A stretch of DNA of 64,000 bases, taken from Hevea brasiliensis. Lineage: Eukaryota > Streptophyta > Magnoliopsida > Malpighiales > Euphorbiaceae. Below the pieces are notes generated by a model that was not told where the DNA came from, ran no database searches, and saw only the letters and a list, made by a program, of their open reading frames with translations. Made by a program: the position numbers and the translations under genes. The stretch is from positions 83,429,183 through 83,493,182 of the forward strand of contig NC_079499.1 in assembly GCF_030052815.1 (NCBI RefSeq). The letters are read 5' to 3'. How positions within the stretch are numbered: the first letter of the stretch is position 1; the number at the start of each line of letters is the position of its first letter. Below are positions 1 through 10,487 of the stretch, piece by piece.

Positions 1-465
1 TGGTCCTGTAGCAGCTATTGGGAGAGACCAGCAGCAGAACCCAATAGCATAGACAGCAAAGATTATTCCTAATATCTGCTCTCCCTTAGATTTAGAAGCC
101 CATGCATGCCCGGAGGCTATTTTGTTAGCAAAAAACAAAGGCTATGGAAGAATTATCATTGAGGCTATGGAAGAATTATCATTGAGGGAGACTCAGTTGT
201 GGTTATCTAAGCACTTCAAGGAGTTCCATGTCCACTAAGCGTACAGGGTATTGTGAATGACATATGTTTGTTGATTACTTCTGTTTTCTTTAGTTTCTTT
301 TTCTCATGTAAAAAGAAAGTGTAATAGGGCTGCTCATGGAATTGTATCTGATATGTTGCATGATGTCTCCTTTAGATGCAATCCCATGACTCAATTTAAT
401 TATGTACTCTTCTCTATGGCCATTTAGTGACTAATGAAATTCCATCTTTTAACTAAAAAAAAAAA
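1..465 (+). pseudogene. 3' end of a plant L1-type LINE: RNase H-like domain and poly(A) tail
   Basis: The plus strand reads, in broken frames, as the RNase H-like domain that ends many plant L1-type LINEs. Visible pieces are EAHACPEAILLAKNKGYGR, then IIIEGDSVVVI, then HVKRKCNRAAHGI, which match the family pattern of an acidic EGDS turn followed by a basic R-x-x-N-x-A-H-x segment. The frame ends FSMAI-stop near 425 and an A-rich tail lies at 455-465, as expected for a LINE 3' end. A TAA interrupts the segment after VVVI, a frame change is needed near 300, and a 23-bp duplication breaks the frame near 164. The 5' part (endonuclease, reverse transcriptase) is outside the window or absent. This is a dead remnant; I am fairly confident of the family and less so of the exact left limit. 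Confidence 0.72.
141..186. repeat. 23-bp perfect tandem duplication in the LINE remnant
   Basis: The 23-bp unit beginning GCTATGGAAG (141-163) is repeated immediately at 164-186. Since 23 is not a multiple of three it shifts the RNase H frame. It encodes the YGRIIIE stretch twice. Confidence 0.95.
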
Positions 466-807
466 CTTCACACCATTTCCATAAATATTTGGTGATGAAA
501 GAAATTTTATACTTGGTAAAAATAAATAACCCAGAACTTGCATAGATTCGTCACATCCCACAGTGCAAGAAAGGCAGCAAGTAATGAATTAAAGTCACGA
601 CCTACAAAGCACCCACATGGTCATCAGATTTGCCTTTTGCTAGTCATGATTAATAGTGGCAACTTATTGGCCTGGTCATGAATATAACCCACAACTTGCT
701 CTCAACCTACATCTTTCATTTTGAGTTTGAATTTTGGTCAAATAAGTTTTATAAACGCACCCTTTTAGTCAAAAAGCTCTCATAAATCAAGAAGTTTAGG
801 AGCCATT
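466..807. other. Unassigned intergenic stretch
   Basis: AT-rich sequence between the LINE poly(A) tail and the first copia LTR. I see no coding potential, terminal repeat or RNA gene in it. It may be host DNA or an unrecognised repeat. Confidence 0.4.
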
Positions 808-1212
808 TGTTAGGAAATTTGGGTAGAATTTTTTTTAAAAAAAATACACACTCTAAATAAACTTTTATTAATTTTAACAAGATAATAGCAAAAGTATAAT
901 CATTTCTGATGTACAAGATCCATTAATGTGGCAAGTGCATAGCATACTTTGAATTATACTAATACCTTGATTACAACACTCTCACACTCTACTATCTTCT
1001 CTACTCTCCTTTAGATGGGAATTCTATCTCTCATCTCACTTCACTTCCCATGCCCAAAACTTTGAAGGAGCTTGGCTATTTATAGGCATATAAAGGTCCC
1101 ATAACATTTTATGAAAAACTAAGAAAGTCTAACAAAATATCTAATTCAAAGATATTAGAGGATTTTAACCATGTGGCTAAATCTTGGAATTAAATTAGTG
1201 TTGACTTCAACA
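808..1212 (-). mobile_element. Copia element 1, 3' LTR
   Basis: A 405-bp LTR lying in minus orientation. On the minus strand it begins TGTTGAAGTCAACACTAA directly after the coding end and purine tract GAAGGGGAG, and ends TTCCTAACA, giving the usual TG...CA termini with a short TGTTA/TAACA inverted match. A TATA-like box CCTATAAATAG is at 1076-1086 on the minus strand, in a plausible U3 position. Only the 3' end of the element survives next to it. No target-site duplication could be checked because the other end is missing. Confidence 0.78.
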
Positions 1213-1541
1213 CTCCCCTTCAACACTAATTATCTCTTTCCTTGAAACCATGCCAAGTAGCTTTTGAAACATTTTTGTCTTCACACCATTTAGACGTTTT
1301 GTAAAAATGTCTGCTAATTGGTCATCGGTCTTTATTGGCATCATTTGAATCTAATCTTGTAAAACTTTCTCTCTCAAATAGTGATAATGCATCTCTACAT
1401 GCTTTGTTCTAGCATGAAATACTGGATTCTCAGCTAGACGTATTGTTGATAGATTATCACAGTATAATTGTACTGTATAATCTATTGGTTGTAGCTAATC
1501 CTTTAATAACTATTTCAACCAAGCGCATTCCTGTGCTATTG
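1213..1541 (-). pseudogene. Copia element 1, C-terminal RNase H of pol
   Basis: The minus strand encodes the last ~100 residues of a Ty1/copia polyprotein. Recognisable family motifs are VQLYCDNLSTIRLAENP, HARTKHVEMHYHYLRE and DDQLADIFTKRL, which correspond to the D-N-x-S/A, T-K-H-I-x-x-x-H-F and A-D-x-F-T-K signatures of copia RNase H. A TAG interrupts the frame just after REKVLQD and two further stops lie upstream (after AWLK and LLKD). The frame ends immediately before the LTR, as is normal in this family. Upstream reverse transcriptase and integrase are missing: the match stops at about 1541 where unrelated sequence begins. Confidence 0.85.
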
Positions 1542-2238
1542 ATGTGTGCCGAATACACCAATTAAAAATACTTTACATAAACTACTTGTATATAAGGTAA
1601 GAAGAGGTTGATCCCTTAGAGAATGAGTAAATGCAAACAAGAAAACAGATCTTAAAGACACAAATAAACAAAAGGAACTTAAAACAAACAAAATAAATAC
1701 CTAATCTATCAAACCGAATATGCAAAGTAAGATAAAAAGGGGGGGGGGGGGGGGTTGATTTGTATTTGCTAAACTAATAATGCTAGAATATAAACTAAGG
1801 CTAATGACACTTATGAATACTCAACACAATCAGATTGCAACAAATTCAGTTGAAAGGGTGTATCCACCATGTAACATGTATCAATCATTGACTAAAGATA
1901 CAAATTTATTCAATTGAATAAATTGGTTATAGAAGTTAACAACTTCTTTATCTTTTCTTACAGATTAGATTAATCAAGAAGTGCTTTACAATTAATCCCT
2001 TACCATCACACTCATTCTAAGACTAGAGCAGCTTACAATTAAGTTTAATGGTAGCATTAATCAATAGAAAGACATCCCAATTCAAGGTAACAAACTCATT
2101 CAGCATGGTTCATTCAACCTAGACACTTAGCTTTATAATGAAATAAATCATTATGTGCTACTTGTAGTTAGATTACTCAAGCTATTAAATACTAAAATGA
2201 TCTTAATTTAGCAATATATTTTCATGCATAATTAATTA
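1542..2238. other. Unassigned repeat-like segment between two copia remnants
   Basis: This ~700-bp stretch begins abruptly where the copia RNase H stops. It is AT-rich and non-coding, and contains phrases such as ATCCCTTACCATCACACTC and CATCCCAATTCAAGG that look like those found in dispersed non-coding plant repeats (a general impression, not a search result). It starts TGTGTGCC at 1543, but I find no convincing matching end or target duplication. It could be a fragment of a non-autonomous LTR element. Confidence 0.35.
1739..1754. repeat. Poly(G) tract
   Basis: An uninterrupted run of 16 G on the plus strand, unusual in such AT-rich DNA. Its length may also reflect sequencing or assembly slippage. 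Confidence 0.9.
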
Positions 2239-2605
2239 TGTTGTAAAAATCACACCCACATAAAATTAAAAACACAAAATTTAACGTGGTTCAGCGTAAG
2301 CCTACTCCACCAATAAATTCACTATCAAGGAAAAATAATTACAATCACTGATTATTTTTCTCACTCTCAAAACTACTCAAACAAAACTCACAGTTTTCAA
2401 CACACTTCTCCACTATATGGGCTCTCTACAGTACATTCCATATAATGGCCAACCAACTATTTATATCTATAGGCCACTAAAATCTAGTCCTTTTAGGACT
2501 CTAATTATTAAACTTCATAATTTAAATTATACTAAGCTTCCTAAACTAATTATGCTTCCTAAATTAATTATGCTTCCTAATTCCAATTGGACTTGGACTC
2601 TAACA
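2239..2605 (-). mobile_element. Copia element 2, 3' LTR
   Basis: A 367-bp LTR in minus orientation, unrelated in sequence to that of copia element 1. On the minus strand it starts TGTTAGAGTCCAAGTCC and ends GTGTGATTTTTACAACA, so it has TG...CA ends. It has a TATA-like box TATAAATAG at 2457-2465 and a phrase GGCTTACGCTGAACCACGTT near its 3' end that is typical of plant copia LTRs. It is immediately preceded on that strand by a purine tract and by copia coding sequence, which identifies it as the 3' LTR. Confidence 0.8.
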
Positions 2606-2620
2606 ATCTCTACCTCCAAG
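2606..2620 (-). promoter_or_regulatory. Polypurine tract of copia element 2
   Basis: Minus-strand CTTGGAGGTAGAGA lies against the LTR start and just past the stop codon of the coding remnant, the position of the plus-strand primer in LTR retrotransposons. Confidence 0.6.
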
Positions 2621-3241
2621 TCAAATGGAATTAGTCTTCACAATTTCTGCAAAAGTCAATTTTCTCTTGGATACTTCCTTGCACTTTTGATTGTTAATGT
2701 TGCCTCTTGCTTCCACTTGCATTCTTCTAATCAATGTGCTTCCTTCCAATTTGTAGAGATTCTTTATACCAATCTTCTTACCCTTCATGATCACAAGAGC
2801 ACCGCGACTAACTCTCATAACTCCACCATGAATCGAACACCCATAACCCAAAGAATCCAATTTACCTAAAGAAATTAAGTTCCTTTCAAATTTAGGAACA
2901 TATCTCACTTCATCGAACACTTTTACTTGATCACCATGCAGCTTGATCTTCACTCTTCTAATACCTTCAACTTTCATCTTGTTCCCATTGGCTAGCTTCA
3001 CTTTTTCTCCTTTCTTTTCTTCAATGATATCAAATCACTCCTTCTTTGAGCAAATATGGAATGGGCAAGTAGAATCCATTAACCACTCATCTTGTAATGG
3101 ATCTTTTGTCTTTTCCTTATCATCATCCACATTCAAACATTCACTATCAATACCATCATCCATTTTAATTGCAGCAGTTCTTTCTTTTTCTTTTATGTGA
3201 CTTCTTTTGAATTGTTTGAACTCTACAAGATCTTCCTTCAT
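2621..3241 (-). pseudogene. Copia element 2, gag-end/protease and pre-integrase stub; rest of pol missing
   Basis: On the minus strand the upstream part ends in DEWLMDSTCPFHICSKKE, the copia retropepsin active-site region (family form W-x-x-D-S-G-x-x-x-H), here with T in place of G. A TGA then stands where the family has W. Reading resumes as KLANGNKMKVEG, VRYVPKFERNLISLGKLDS and NLYKLEGST, the GAG_pre-integrase domain. Instead of continuing into the integrase core, reverse transcriptase and RNase H, the frame ends at a stop and reaches the polypurine tract at once. The element therefore lost most of pol by internal deletion, or belongs to a non-autonomous subfamily. Confidence 0.82.
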
Positions 3242-3252
3242 CTTTATACATC

Positions 3253-3531
3253 TACTGTACCCTTGAATTCTGTCGCCCCATATTTCAACAGCTTGTCATA
3301 TTGTCTGACTGAAGCTTGAGATTGCACCATAAAAGTCTGGGGAGGAGGTTGAGTAGGCATACCCCCAGCCATTTGTTGAAACATTGCAGCCATCTGCTAC
3401 GCTAATTGTGCAGGAAACTGCGGCATTTGTGGGGCTGGTGCCACTGACCCACTGATATTTTGGAAAGCTAGGGCTTCCCCTTGGGCCTTAGCCTCTACTA
3501 ACCGCTCAACAGAGCGATCCCCTTCTTCTAT
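3253..3531 (-). pseudogene. Gypsy element H, N-terminal gag fragment
   Basis: The minus strand encodes the start of a chromovirus gag, recognised by similarity to element C in this window: EEGDRSVERLVEAKAQGEA, QMAAMFQQMAGGMP and KYGATEFKG correspond position by position to element C gag near 50430-50712. The initiation codon is ATA instead of ATG, and a CAG codon has become TAG before QMAAMF. The fragment stops at about 3253, where copia element 2 sequence begins, so gag and all of pol downstream are gone. It is co-oriented with, and next to, its own leader, primer-binding site and 5' LTR. Confidence 0.8.
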
Positions 3532-3699
3532 TTCAGTCTAGAGTTAGGATATCTCCTGAACAAGAAACACAAGGAGATTCCCTCCGTTAGTTCATATTTA
3601 TGATGTAATGCACTGTATGTAACAAATAAGGACATTGAGCAGTTGTACTTATAAAAAAAAAGGCACAAATTCACAAGTCAAAACATACTTCAAAAATTT

Positions 3700-3711
3700 G
3701 CTCTGATACCA
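3700..3711 (-). promoter_or_regulatory. Primer-binding site of element H (initiator Met-tRNA)
   Basis: Minus-strand TGGTATCAGAGC is the standard 12-nt complement of the 3' end of plant initiator methionine tRNA. It lies 8 nt inside the LTR edge at 3720 and upstream of gag, which fixes 3720-7176 as the 5' LTR. Confidence 0.9.
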
Positions 3712-3719
3712 CTAAAACA

Positions 3720-6700
3720 TGTCACACCTTACCCCTCTATAAGGCATAACATGATCCCGTAGAATACCTAATGAACTACTGAACTTCACCTATCGATAAC
3801 TCATTAAGTACCCTACAAGGGATTTTAAAACCATTTTCTTACTTTTTGGAAGTGGTGAGCATTTTCTTACATTTAATAGAAGTTTAAAAACTAGTTCAAA
3901 TTTTTGTCCATTTTGTTTTTATGCAAATTTTGGAAAAATTTTAGCAGAGTGCCGTCTGTATTTTAAGAAAACAGTTCTTCAAAAACCTGTAAAAACACTT
4001 CCAATAATTCTTTTTCCATCAAACTCACTACTACCTCAATAATATTAAACATCATTTCTCAATTCAATTGTCATAAAAAAAAATAATACTCAATAATTCC
4101 ATTCATTTTCATTAAAGTAAAATCAATTTACATTCATCAACCAAACTTTACATTATCAAATCCAAATAATATTATTACAAACTCTATACAACTACTCATG
4201 ACCAGTTTATACATGTACATACATTTACATACATCAAAATGGGTATTACAATCAGGTTATAAAATATAGCCAACAGAACTTCAGCGACATAGCTCCAAGA
4301 TCCTCAGCAGCTCACTCTGCTGCTCCTCCTCTAGTCTCTATATCTGCGACAGCAATAACAGCCATTGCTGAGTACTATGACTCAGTGGTGCACAATATAC
4401 TAAAATAACAGTTATGCATAATTTAAATAATATTTATTCAAATACAATACTGAAAATGAAAGACAGATGCAAAACATGATTTATAAACTTTTAGTCCAAA
4501 CAATTTCATTTAGGAAGTCTCAAAACAATTTCATAAAAACTCACAGTTATATCATGCCATTCGAAACAATATTCATCTCAATAGCCAGAGGCTTATGAGA
4601 AATCACAAGGCTAGCTAGCTCAAACTATGGGTACCCATTCAAATTTCTTCTTCTACTGGCACACACCTTAACATTTCAGCCAGAGAAGGAATCAAAATTC
4701 AAAACTAATTTCTCCCACTAGTCATGCTAGTGAGACATTCAAATATATGGTCATGACACTGTGGTTTCAAAACTATCTTATCAATTTATCAAACATTTAC
4801 TGACAATTAAATCACATATCATTAAATTTCCAACAATTTAGATTAAAAGCATAGTGTACATTTCAATCATTATTTTGCAATATAAATAAACCACAAATCA
4901 TTTCATGCACTTTGCAAAGGAATTTTACAGAATGCTTATATTGTGCATAAACCTTATGCGAGTCGCCTCTTGGCCTTGACTCAATGCTTCGAGTTCTTTC
5001 TCGGTATTCTTTTTAACTGAAATACACAGTTTCACAGTGTTTCAGTATTATAATTTATCATAAGTCCAAAAATAAATTCAAATCTAGTTATATCTAACTT
5101 AAATATGCTTAACTTGATATTCTTTAAAATTTATATTTCGGTGTTACTATTCACAATACTATTCAAGTCAATTCGTTGACTTTCTAATGCTTAATAGGTA
5201 TGGGAATTATAATTTCACCCACATACCACATTTTGGTTACCTAATTTGTTGGTTTTGGATGTTTCCTCAAATCTTAAGTCTCTTGGGCACAAAATTCAAA
5301 TTTTCAGTTTTGATGTCCTGTTTTGCACGGTTCCATTGGTCATGTTGCTGTTAGAATTTGGCTAAGTTTTCTTCATCGAAGTTGATCCTTATTGTCTTAA
5401 ATTTATTTTCCTTTTTAAATCACTCCATTTGGAGTTTTTTAGCCTAAGTTATAGCCATTTGAACATGATTGGCCAAATTTGGTGTTACCCAGAATTTTGG
5501 GCAAATTCCTAGTTATTGGCAATTTTTGTGGGTTGACTGCAGGTGGTTTTCAAATAGGTTATGGTCACAATTTGGGTTTGTTTTCTTCATGAAAGTTGTA
5601 GGGCTATGTCTCAGCTTTCTTTCGGTATAAAATTCAGGTCATTTGGACCTTCTTAGGCGAAGTTATGGTCATTTACGTAACTACTGTTCATTTGGTCATT
5701 TTTGTACAAGTCAGTGTGCCCAATTCCGGATTTTGCCTAATTGTTCACCAAGTTATGGTCACTTTCTAGGCATGATTCCTGAATGAAAAATGTACCATTT
5801 TGTGTCTAGTTTCATTCCCAATTGGCCTCACACCAATTGAGTTGGTAAATTTTCAGTTTTAGTCCCTGAAAGGGACCTAGGTCAAGCTGCCTGCAGATTG
5901 ACCCTTACCAATCCGAATTGGAACTTGGTTCCAACAATTCATACACACCACAAATGGTCACAAATGACCATTTCTCAACTTAAATAAGGTCAATAACATC
6001 AATTGACCAATTCTCAACTTTTTCTCTAATTTTTCACAAGCTCAAAACCCTAGCTACACATAAAATTCAATCTAATTCAATTTAAAGTGTATATTCATGA
6101 TTTATACACCTAATTTATCTCAAATAACCATTCAAATACCTCAAACTCATTCATTTCAAACCCTAACCCTAGCTGCCCAAAATTTCTATTTAGTCCCCCA
6201 AGGATAGTTTTTGTTTGATTTTACACAATTTCTAAGTTTATTGAAGCATAAATGCATAAATTTTAGAGGAATAAATTAGAGTTTATTACTAACCTTTGTG
6301 TAGCAATCTTTAACTCCCTTTTTCTCCAAATTGCTTTCTATTTCTTGCTCCTCTATACTTTTCAAGATGCAAGGATGAGGTTTAAGTTGATAATTTGGGG
6401 AATTTGATAAAAATTTGAGGGTTTTAAAAGCTTAGAATTAAGCTTTAATGGAGGTGGAAAATGGAAAGAGAGAGAAGTGAGGAAGAAGGCCACGACAAGA
6501 ATAAGGGAGAAGAGACCAAATTCCACTTTTAATTTTTTTGTTATTATCTCTTATTTGACTTAGTAAAATTTCACTTAATTAAAATTTTATAATGATGTCA
6601 TGGCTTATGTCATCCCATAATGTCATAATTTCCATTTTCTTCACTTTTTCTTTTTCCTTTATTTTTCTATTAGTTCTTTAATTTAATTCTTGATCCCAAA

Positions 6701-7176
6701 ATTATCTTTTCTCCAATTTTATTGGACAGTTAGGTCAGGAGTCAGCTCTAGAGGTGAATTGACCAAATTGCCCATCGTTGGTTCAATTCAGTTTGCAAGT
6801 AATTTGATATTTCTTCCGGATCCCTGACCTAATTATTTGACCTGCTTAACAACTCTTTTTTGTGATTTTCTCTTTTCCACTTTGTCCTCAATAGTCCTAA
6901 GGACCACGATATCACATTTTATGGTTCGAAATTTGAGTTTAGATCGACCTCGCAGTCCTTCCTGAGAAAGTCACCCATCGCTGTGACTCTTGGCTCATTT
7001 AACTTCTTGTGTTCTGTTTTTCTTATTTATACTTAACTATTTGACAATTACTAATTATTTGTGTTTAGGGCTTAACTAGATGTCTTAGATGTGGTTCTAA
7101 TTCCTTTAATTGTCCGGACCGACACCGGTCACCGAAACAGTGAAATATACCAAGCTATGCAAATAGAGGTCTTCCA
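3720..7176 (-). mobile_element. Gypsy (Tekay/Del-like chromovirus) element H, 5' LTR
   Basis: A long (~3.46 kb) LTR in minus orientation. Its inner edge reads TGTCACACCTTACCCCTCT on the plus strand, the same edge seen at 39453, 50901 and 63381 and, with one change, at 45814. Its outer part carries the conserved blocks GACCGACACCGGTCACCG (~7117) and GTCACCCATCGCTGTGACT (~6970) found at the same place in the other chromovirus LTRs here. The expected terminal GGGGTGTTACA has decayed to GAGGTCTTCCA, so the outer edge at 7176 is set by alignment. Internally it has the diverged modules AAGTTATGGTCA, TTCAGGTCATTTGG and TTCATGAAAGTTGTAG. The rest of the element beyond early gag is lost. Confidence 0.82.
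4368..4385 (-). promoter_or_regulatory. LTR hairpin of element H beside a splice-acceptor-like site
   Basis: CTGAGT and ACTCAG form a 6-bp stem around ACTATG, with GTGGTGCACAATA next to it. On the sense (minus) strand a pyrimidine-rich TTATTGCTGTCGCAG follows, with the AG ending at 4344, 23 nt past the stem. Confidence 0.6.
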
Positions 7177-7251
7177 GTTCCAATCACTTTCTTTTTTTTT
7201 TTCCCCCTATTTGTTCAAAATCCAGGGATGAATTTTTATAAGGGGAAAGAA

Positions 7252-10200
7252 TATAACAACCTAAAATTTTTAAAATAAAATATTTTAAATTTTACCATTA
7301 TTTTATTTAGACTTTATATTTTAATTTTATTTTATTGATTTTGTTAAATTAATATTTTACATAAAGATATTTTAATCAAATTATCTACATATATTATTAA
7401 TATATTAATAAAAATTGAATTGTTGGAGTTCTATAAAATTATGTTTTATATATTTCAATTTAATGTTGCTGCTATTAATGTTATTAGTATTATTTATATT
7501 AATGTTTTAATTAAATTTCATTTAAAGGTGTTATAGTGTTTTGGACTTAAATGAAAATAATTGGCCTAATTGAAATAACCTAAAGAGTTTATGGTCACCA
7601 TTTAGCTTGCTTCCAATGGCTACGACTTGCTCTCCTTTCTATCTTTTTTTTTCCAATCAACAGAACTTGAAACCAACACCGAAGAAAGAGATCAGCGAGA
7701 GGTAAAGGAGAGAGAAAAAGGGTAGCGAGCTTTCTAACCATTTTACCAACGATCTAGTCATCGACGATTGGAGACCACCATTGAACTTACCACACTAAAA
7801 CTTTCAAGATGGGATCGACACTATAATTGGAAACTATTCAAAAAAGGCAACCATTGAATGACCTTGATTAATCAATGAGGTTTTTTAGCCATTTCGATTC
7901 TTGTAAATATATGATAATTATTAACATTTTATGGGTTTTGTTTAGGTGTGATTGGATCTGCGATAGCTCACAAGCACTAGGGACTGAGTTTTCAGTCTAA
8001 TTCGGATGCTCGGTAGGTTGTCCTAGAAGATATTTACATTTGATTCCATTATTTTCAAATGTTCCGGACGCGTTTCAGGTTGCAGAGACCTAAATTCAAC
8101 TTGTGTAATTTTTACTTAGGTTTAAGCTAGCTGATTAATTATAAAATATTCTTAGCTTAATGAAATTAAGTAAAATGAATTTAATTAATATAACAATGAT
8201 GTAGAGGACTTTTAGGAATATTTTCATAATTTTTGGAGCACTAAAAATAATTAATTGGGCTGTAGAGGACTTAAGGAGCCGAGCAAGAGATTGGATAGTT
8301 AGACCTATATTATACAACTTATAAGCCCCCGATAGGCATTATAATTACTTTTGTCATGAACTTGAGGTCCTGTCCATTGCCGTTGTTAAGTTTTCTTATA
8401 AGGGGGTTAAGTCTAGTTATAGAGGGGGCTCTGCTGAAGTTTCTGCAAAACCCTACGATTTATTCTTACTTCTGTCATTTAAATTGATTATTTTTTTTTC
8501 TCAGACAATTAATAAAGGTCAATGTGTCTATATAGGTGATCGAGGCCGATCGTCTTCTTCCTTCCAACTGGACAAACTACAGTCAAGTCGTCAAAACTGT
8601 GAGTTGGATATTGATTATCTTTATAATTTAAATTTTATTATCATGCTTATGCATTCACTTACATATATGTAATTAGTTATATTATTAGGAGTATCTCTTA
8701 TTTATTGCATTATAAATTTTCCTATGTTATGCCACCTTGAGGATAAGTTGGAGCTTATATATATGTATTATGGATGCGAAAATCTCGGGGTAGGTACGAT
8801 ATGAGAAATTCGCTGACTCCTGTGGATATGGATATGGATATGGATGGGCGAGGTAGGTATGTGCATTATATTATCACTGACTTTTGCCACCTGCGCGTTG
8901 GGTATGTGCATTATATTATCACTATTGGATTTCAAAGAGTCAGAGTATGGGGTCAGCTCCCAATATGTATTAGGAGTGCGTGTGTAGCTCCAATTTATCT
9001 TTTCATGTAAGGATTGTGTGATTAGTTCATTTGGTGCATTTTCATTAACAATACTGCATTAGAAATAAATAGTTATAGAAATTATAATTATAATCATTCC
9101 TATTCAATATTTTTCCCCAGATTGTAGGAGAAGCAATTTTATTTCAGAGTCTAACCTACATTTTTCTCCACAAGTTGTAGTGCTTCTTAATTAGTAGTTT
9201 TTATTATGTTTACTTCTTTGTTTATTTATTTGCTTTATTCTTGGAACTCGCTTTGACACTAATAAATATTGTATTGTTTGATATTAATAAATGGATTACA
9301 TAAATTGGATAATTCGGTTGAGCTGGACTCCCCAGATTGTTGCGTTATATGTTAGGTTGAGTTTGACTCCCCAAATTGAGTTATAATATTTTCTAATATT
9401 TAATCTCATATGCTGAGTGTGGGTTTGGTTATGGGTTTAGGAACAATAAGGCTTAATAAGGGTTTTAGGGGATTTATGTTGGCTCAAGTCTTAGTGCCAA
9501 TTTGGCCCATATAGTTGGGTCATCACACAATGGTTTCCAGTGGGAAAGATAAAGGAAAAGTAAAGGAATCACTTATCTAAAGTGAAGAAAAGGGATGTCG
9601 AGTAAGACAATTATGTGTCTTTGGCATTCAAATACTAGGTTTACAGAAACAACCTTAGGTAAGATATGAATTTTATTTCCCTAGTATCCTTTGTATGTAT
9701 GTTAAGAAGAACCTAAAGAACTCCTTTAATGGGCCGGACACATTGGATTCATGATATGACTATGGGATGGGGAACCTTTGATGATATAGAGCTACCTTGT
9801 TATGAATTTTTTGTGTTATGGAACCATTCATGGGACTGATGCATAGATGTGCTTGATATTTTTTATATTTACTTTCCCCAGTAATTCTCTATTCATTGAG
9901 TTTACATGCTCACCACCCCCCCCCCCTTTTGTCTATCCTTTTCAGGGACATGTTTAAGGCATCAATTAGCAGAATTTAGATAAATAAGCTCTAAGGTTTA
10001 ATATAGTAAAAGTTGTGTATTTTGTACCATTTTATGGAGCTTTTTTTAGACATATATTTATTTTAGCTACTTTGGCACTATGCTTGTTACTATATGCTTT
10101 TATAATAAGAAGTATATTAAAGAGATTTATTATTTTATGAAAAGTATATGTTTTACAAAGGAACCCTTGGAGGCATGAAAGAATGTGAAACCCCATTTAC

Positions 10201-10487
10201 ATAGATTCCACTTTTAAAGGAAAGAATTTAAAGGGATGAACTAATAAGCTTGGCCCAAACCCTATGATATCAGTTCCATAAAATGAAAGTGGAATATATT
10301 TATAAATTGGGGAATAATACATGATATGATGTTTTATGAATAGTTCATTAATGGGTCACACCCAAATAATTATAAAGATATATTATAAAAGTATAAAGTA
10401 TAAGATTGAACTCAAGTTTGCTACTGGTTCTGTTAGCCTTATGTCACCTAATGTTTTAGCACCGATAAAAGGATTTAGGCTGTTATA
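7252..10487 (+). mobile_element. Probable gypsy-type solo LTR (L)
   Basis: The stretch begins TATAACAACC and ends GGCTGTTATA, a 7-bp inverted terminal match (TATAACA/TGTTATA) that could be TGTAACA/TGTTACA after two transitions. Its length (3.2 kb) and non-coding, AT-rich make-up fit the long LTRs elsewhere in this window. Internal phrases such as GAGGCCGATCGTCTTC and GTCGTCAAAACTGTGAG, and a CTTTTCAGGGA acceptor-like site near 9940, are of the kind seen in plant gypsy LTRs. No coding sequence or primer site adjoins it and I could not find a matching target duplication, so the limits are tentative. It could also be two unrelated fragments. Confidence 0.45.
8855..8926. repeat. Short direct duplication GTATGTGCATTATATTATCAC
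   Basis: The ~20-bp phrase GTATGTGCATTATATTATCA occurs twice, about 46 bp apart, just after a short (GGATAT)n run at about 8823-8846. This looks like local slippage inside the putative LTR. Confidence 0.75.

Noticed and set aside
2417..2869. 150-residue plus-strand frame
   Set aside because: It is the opposite strand of copia element 2 LTR and its coding remnant.
8774..9010. 78-residue frame with an MDMDMDMD run
   Set aside because: Arises from a (GGATAT)n microsatellite inside the putative LTR L.
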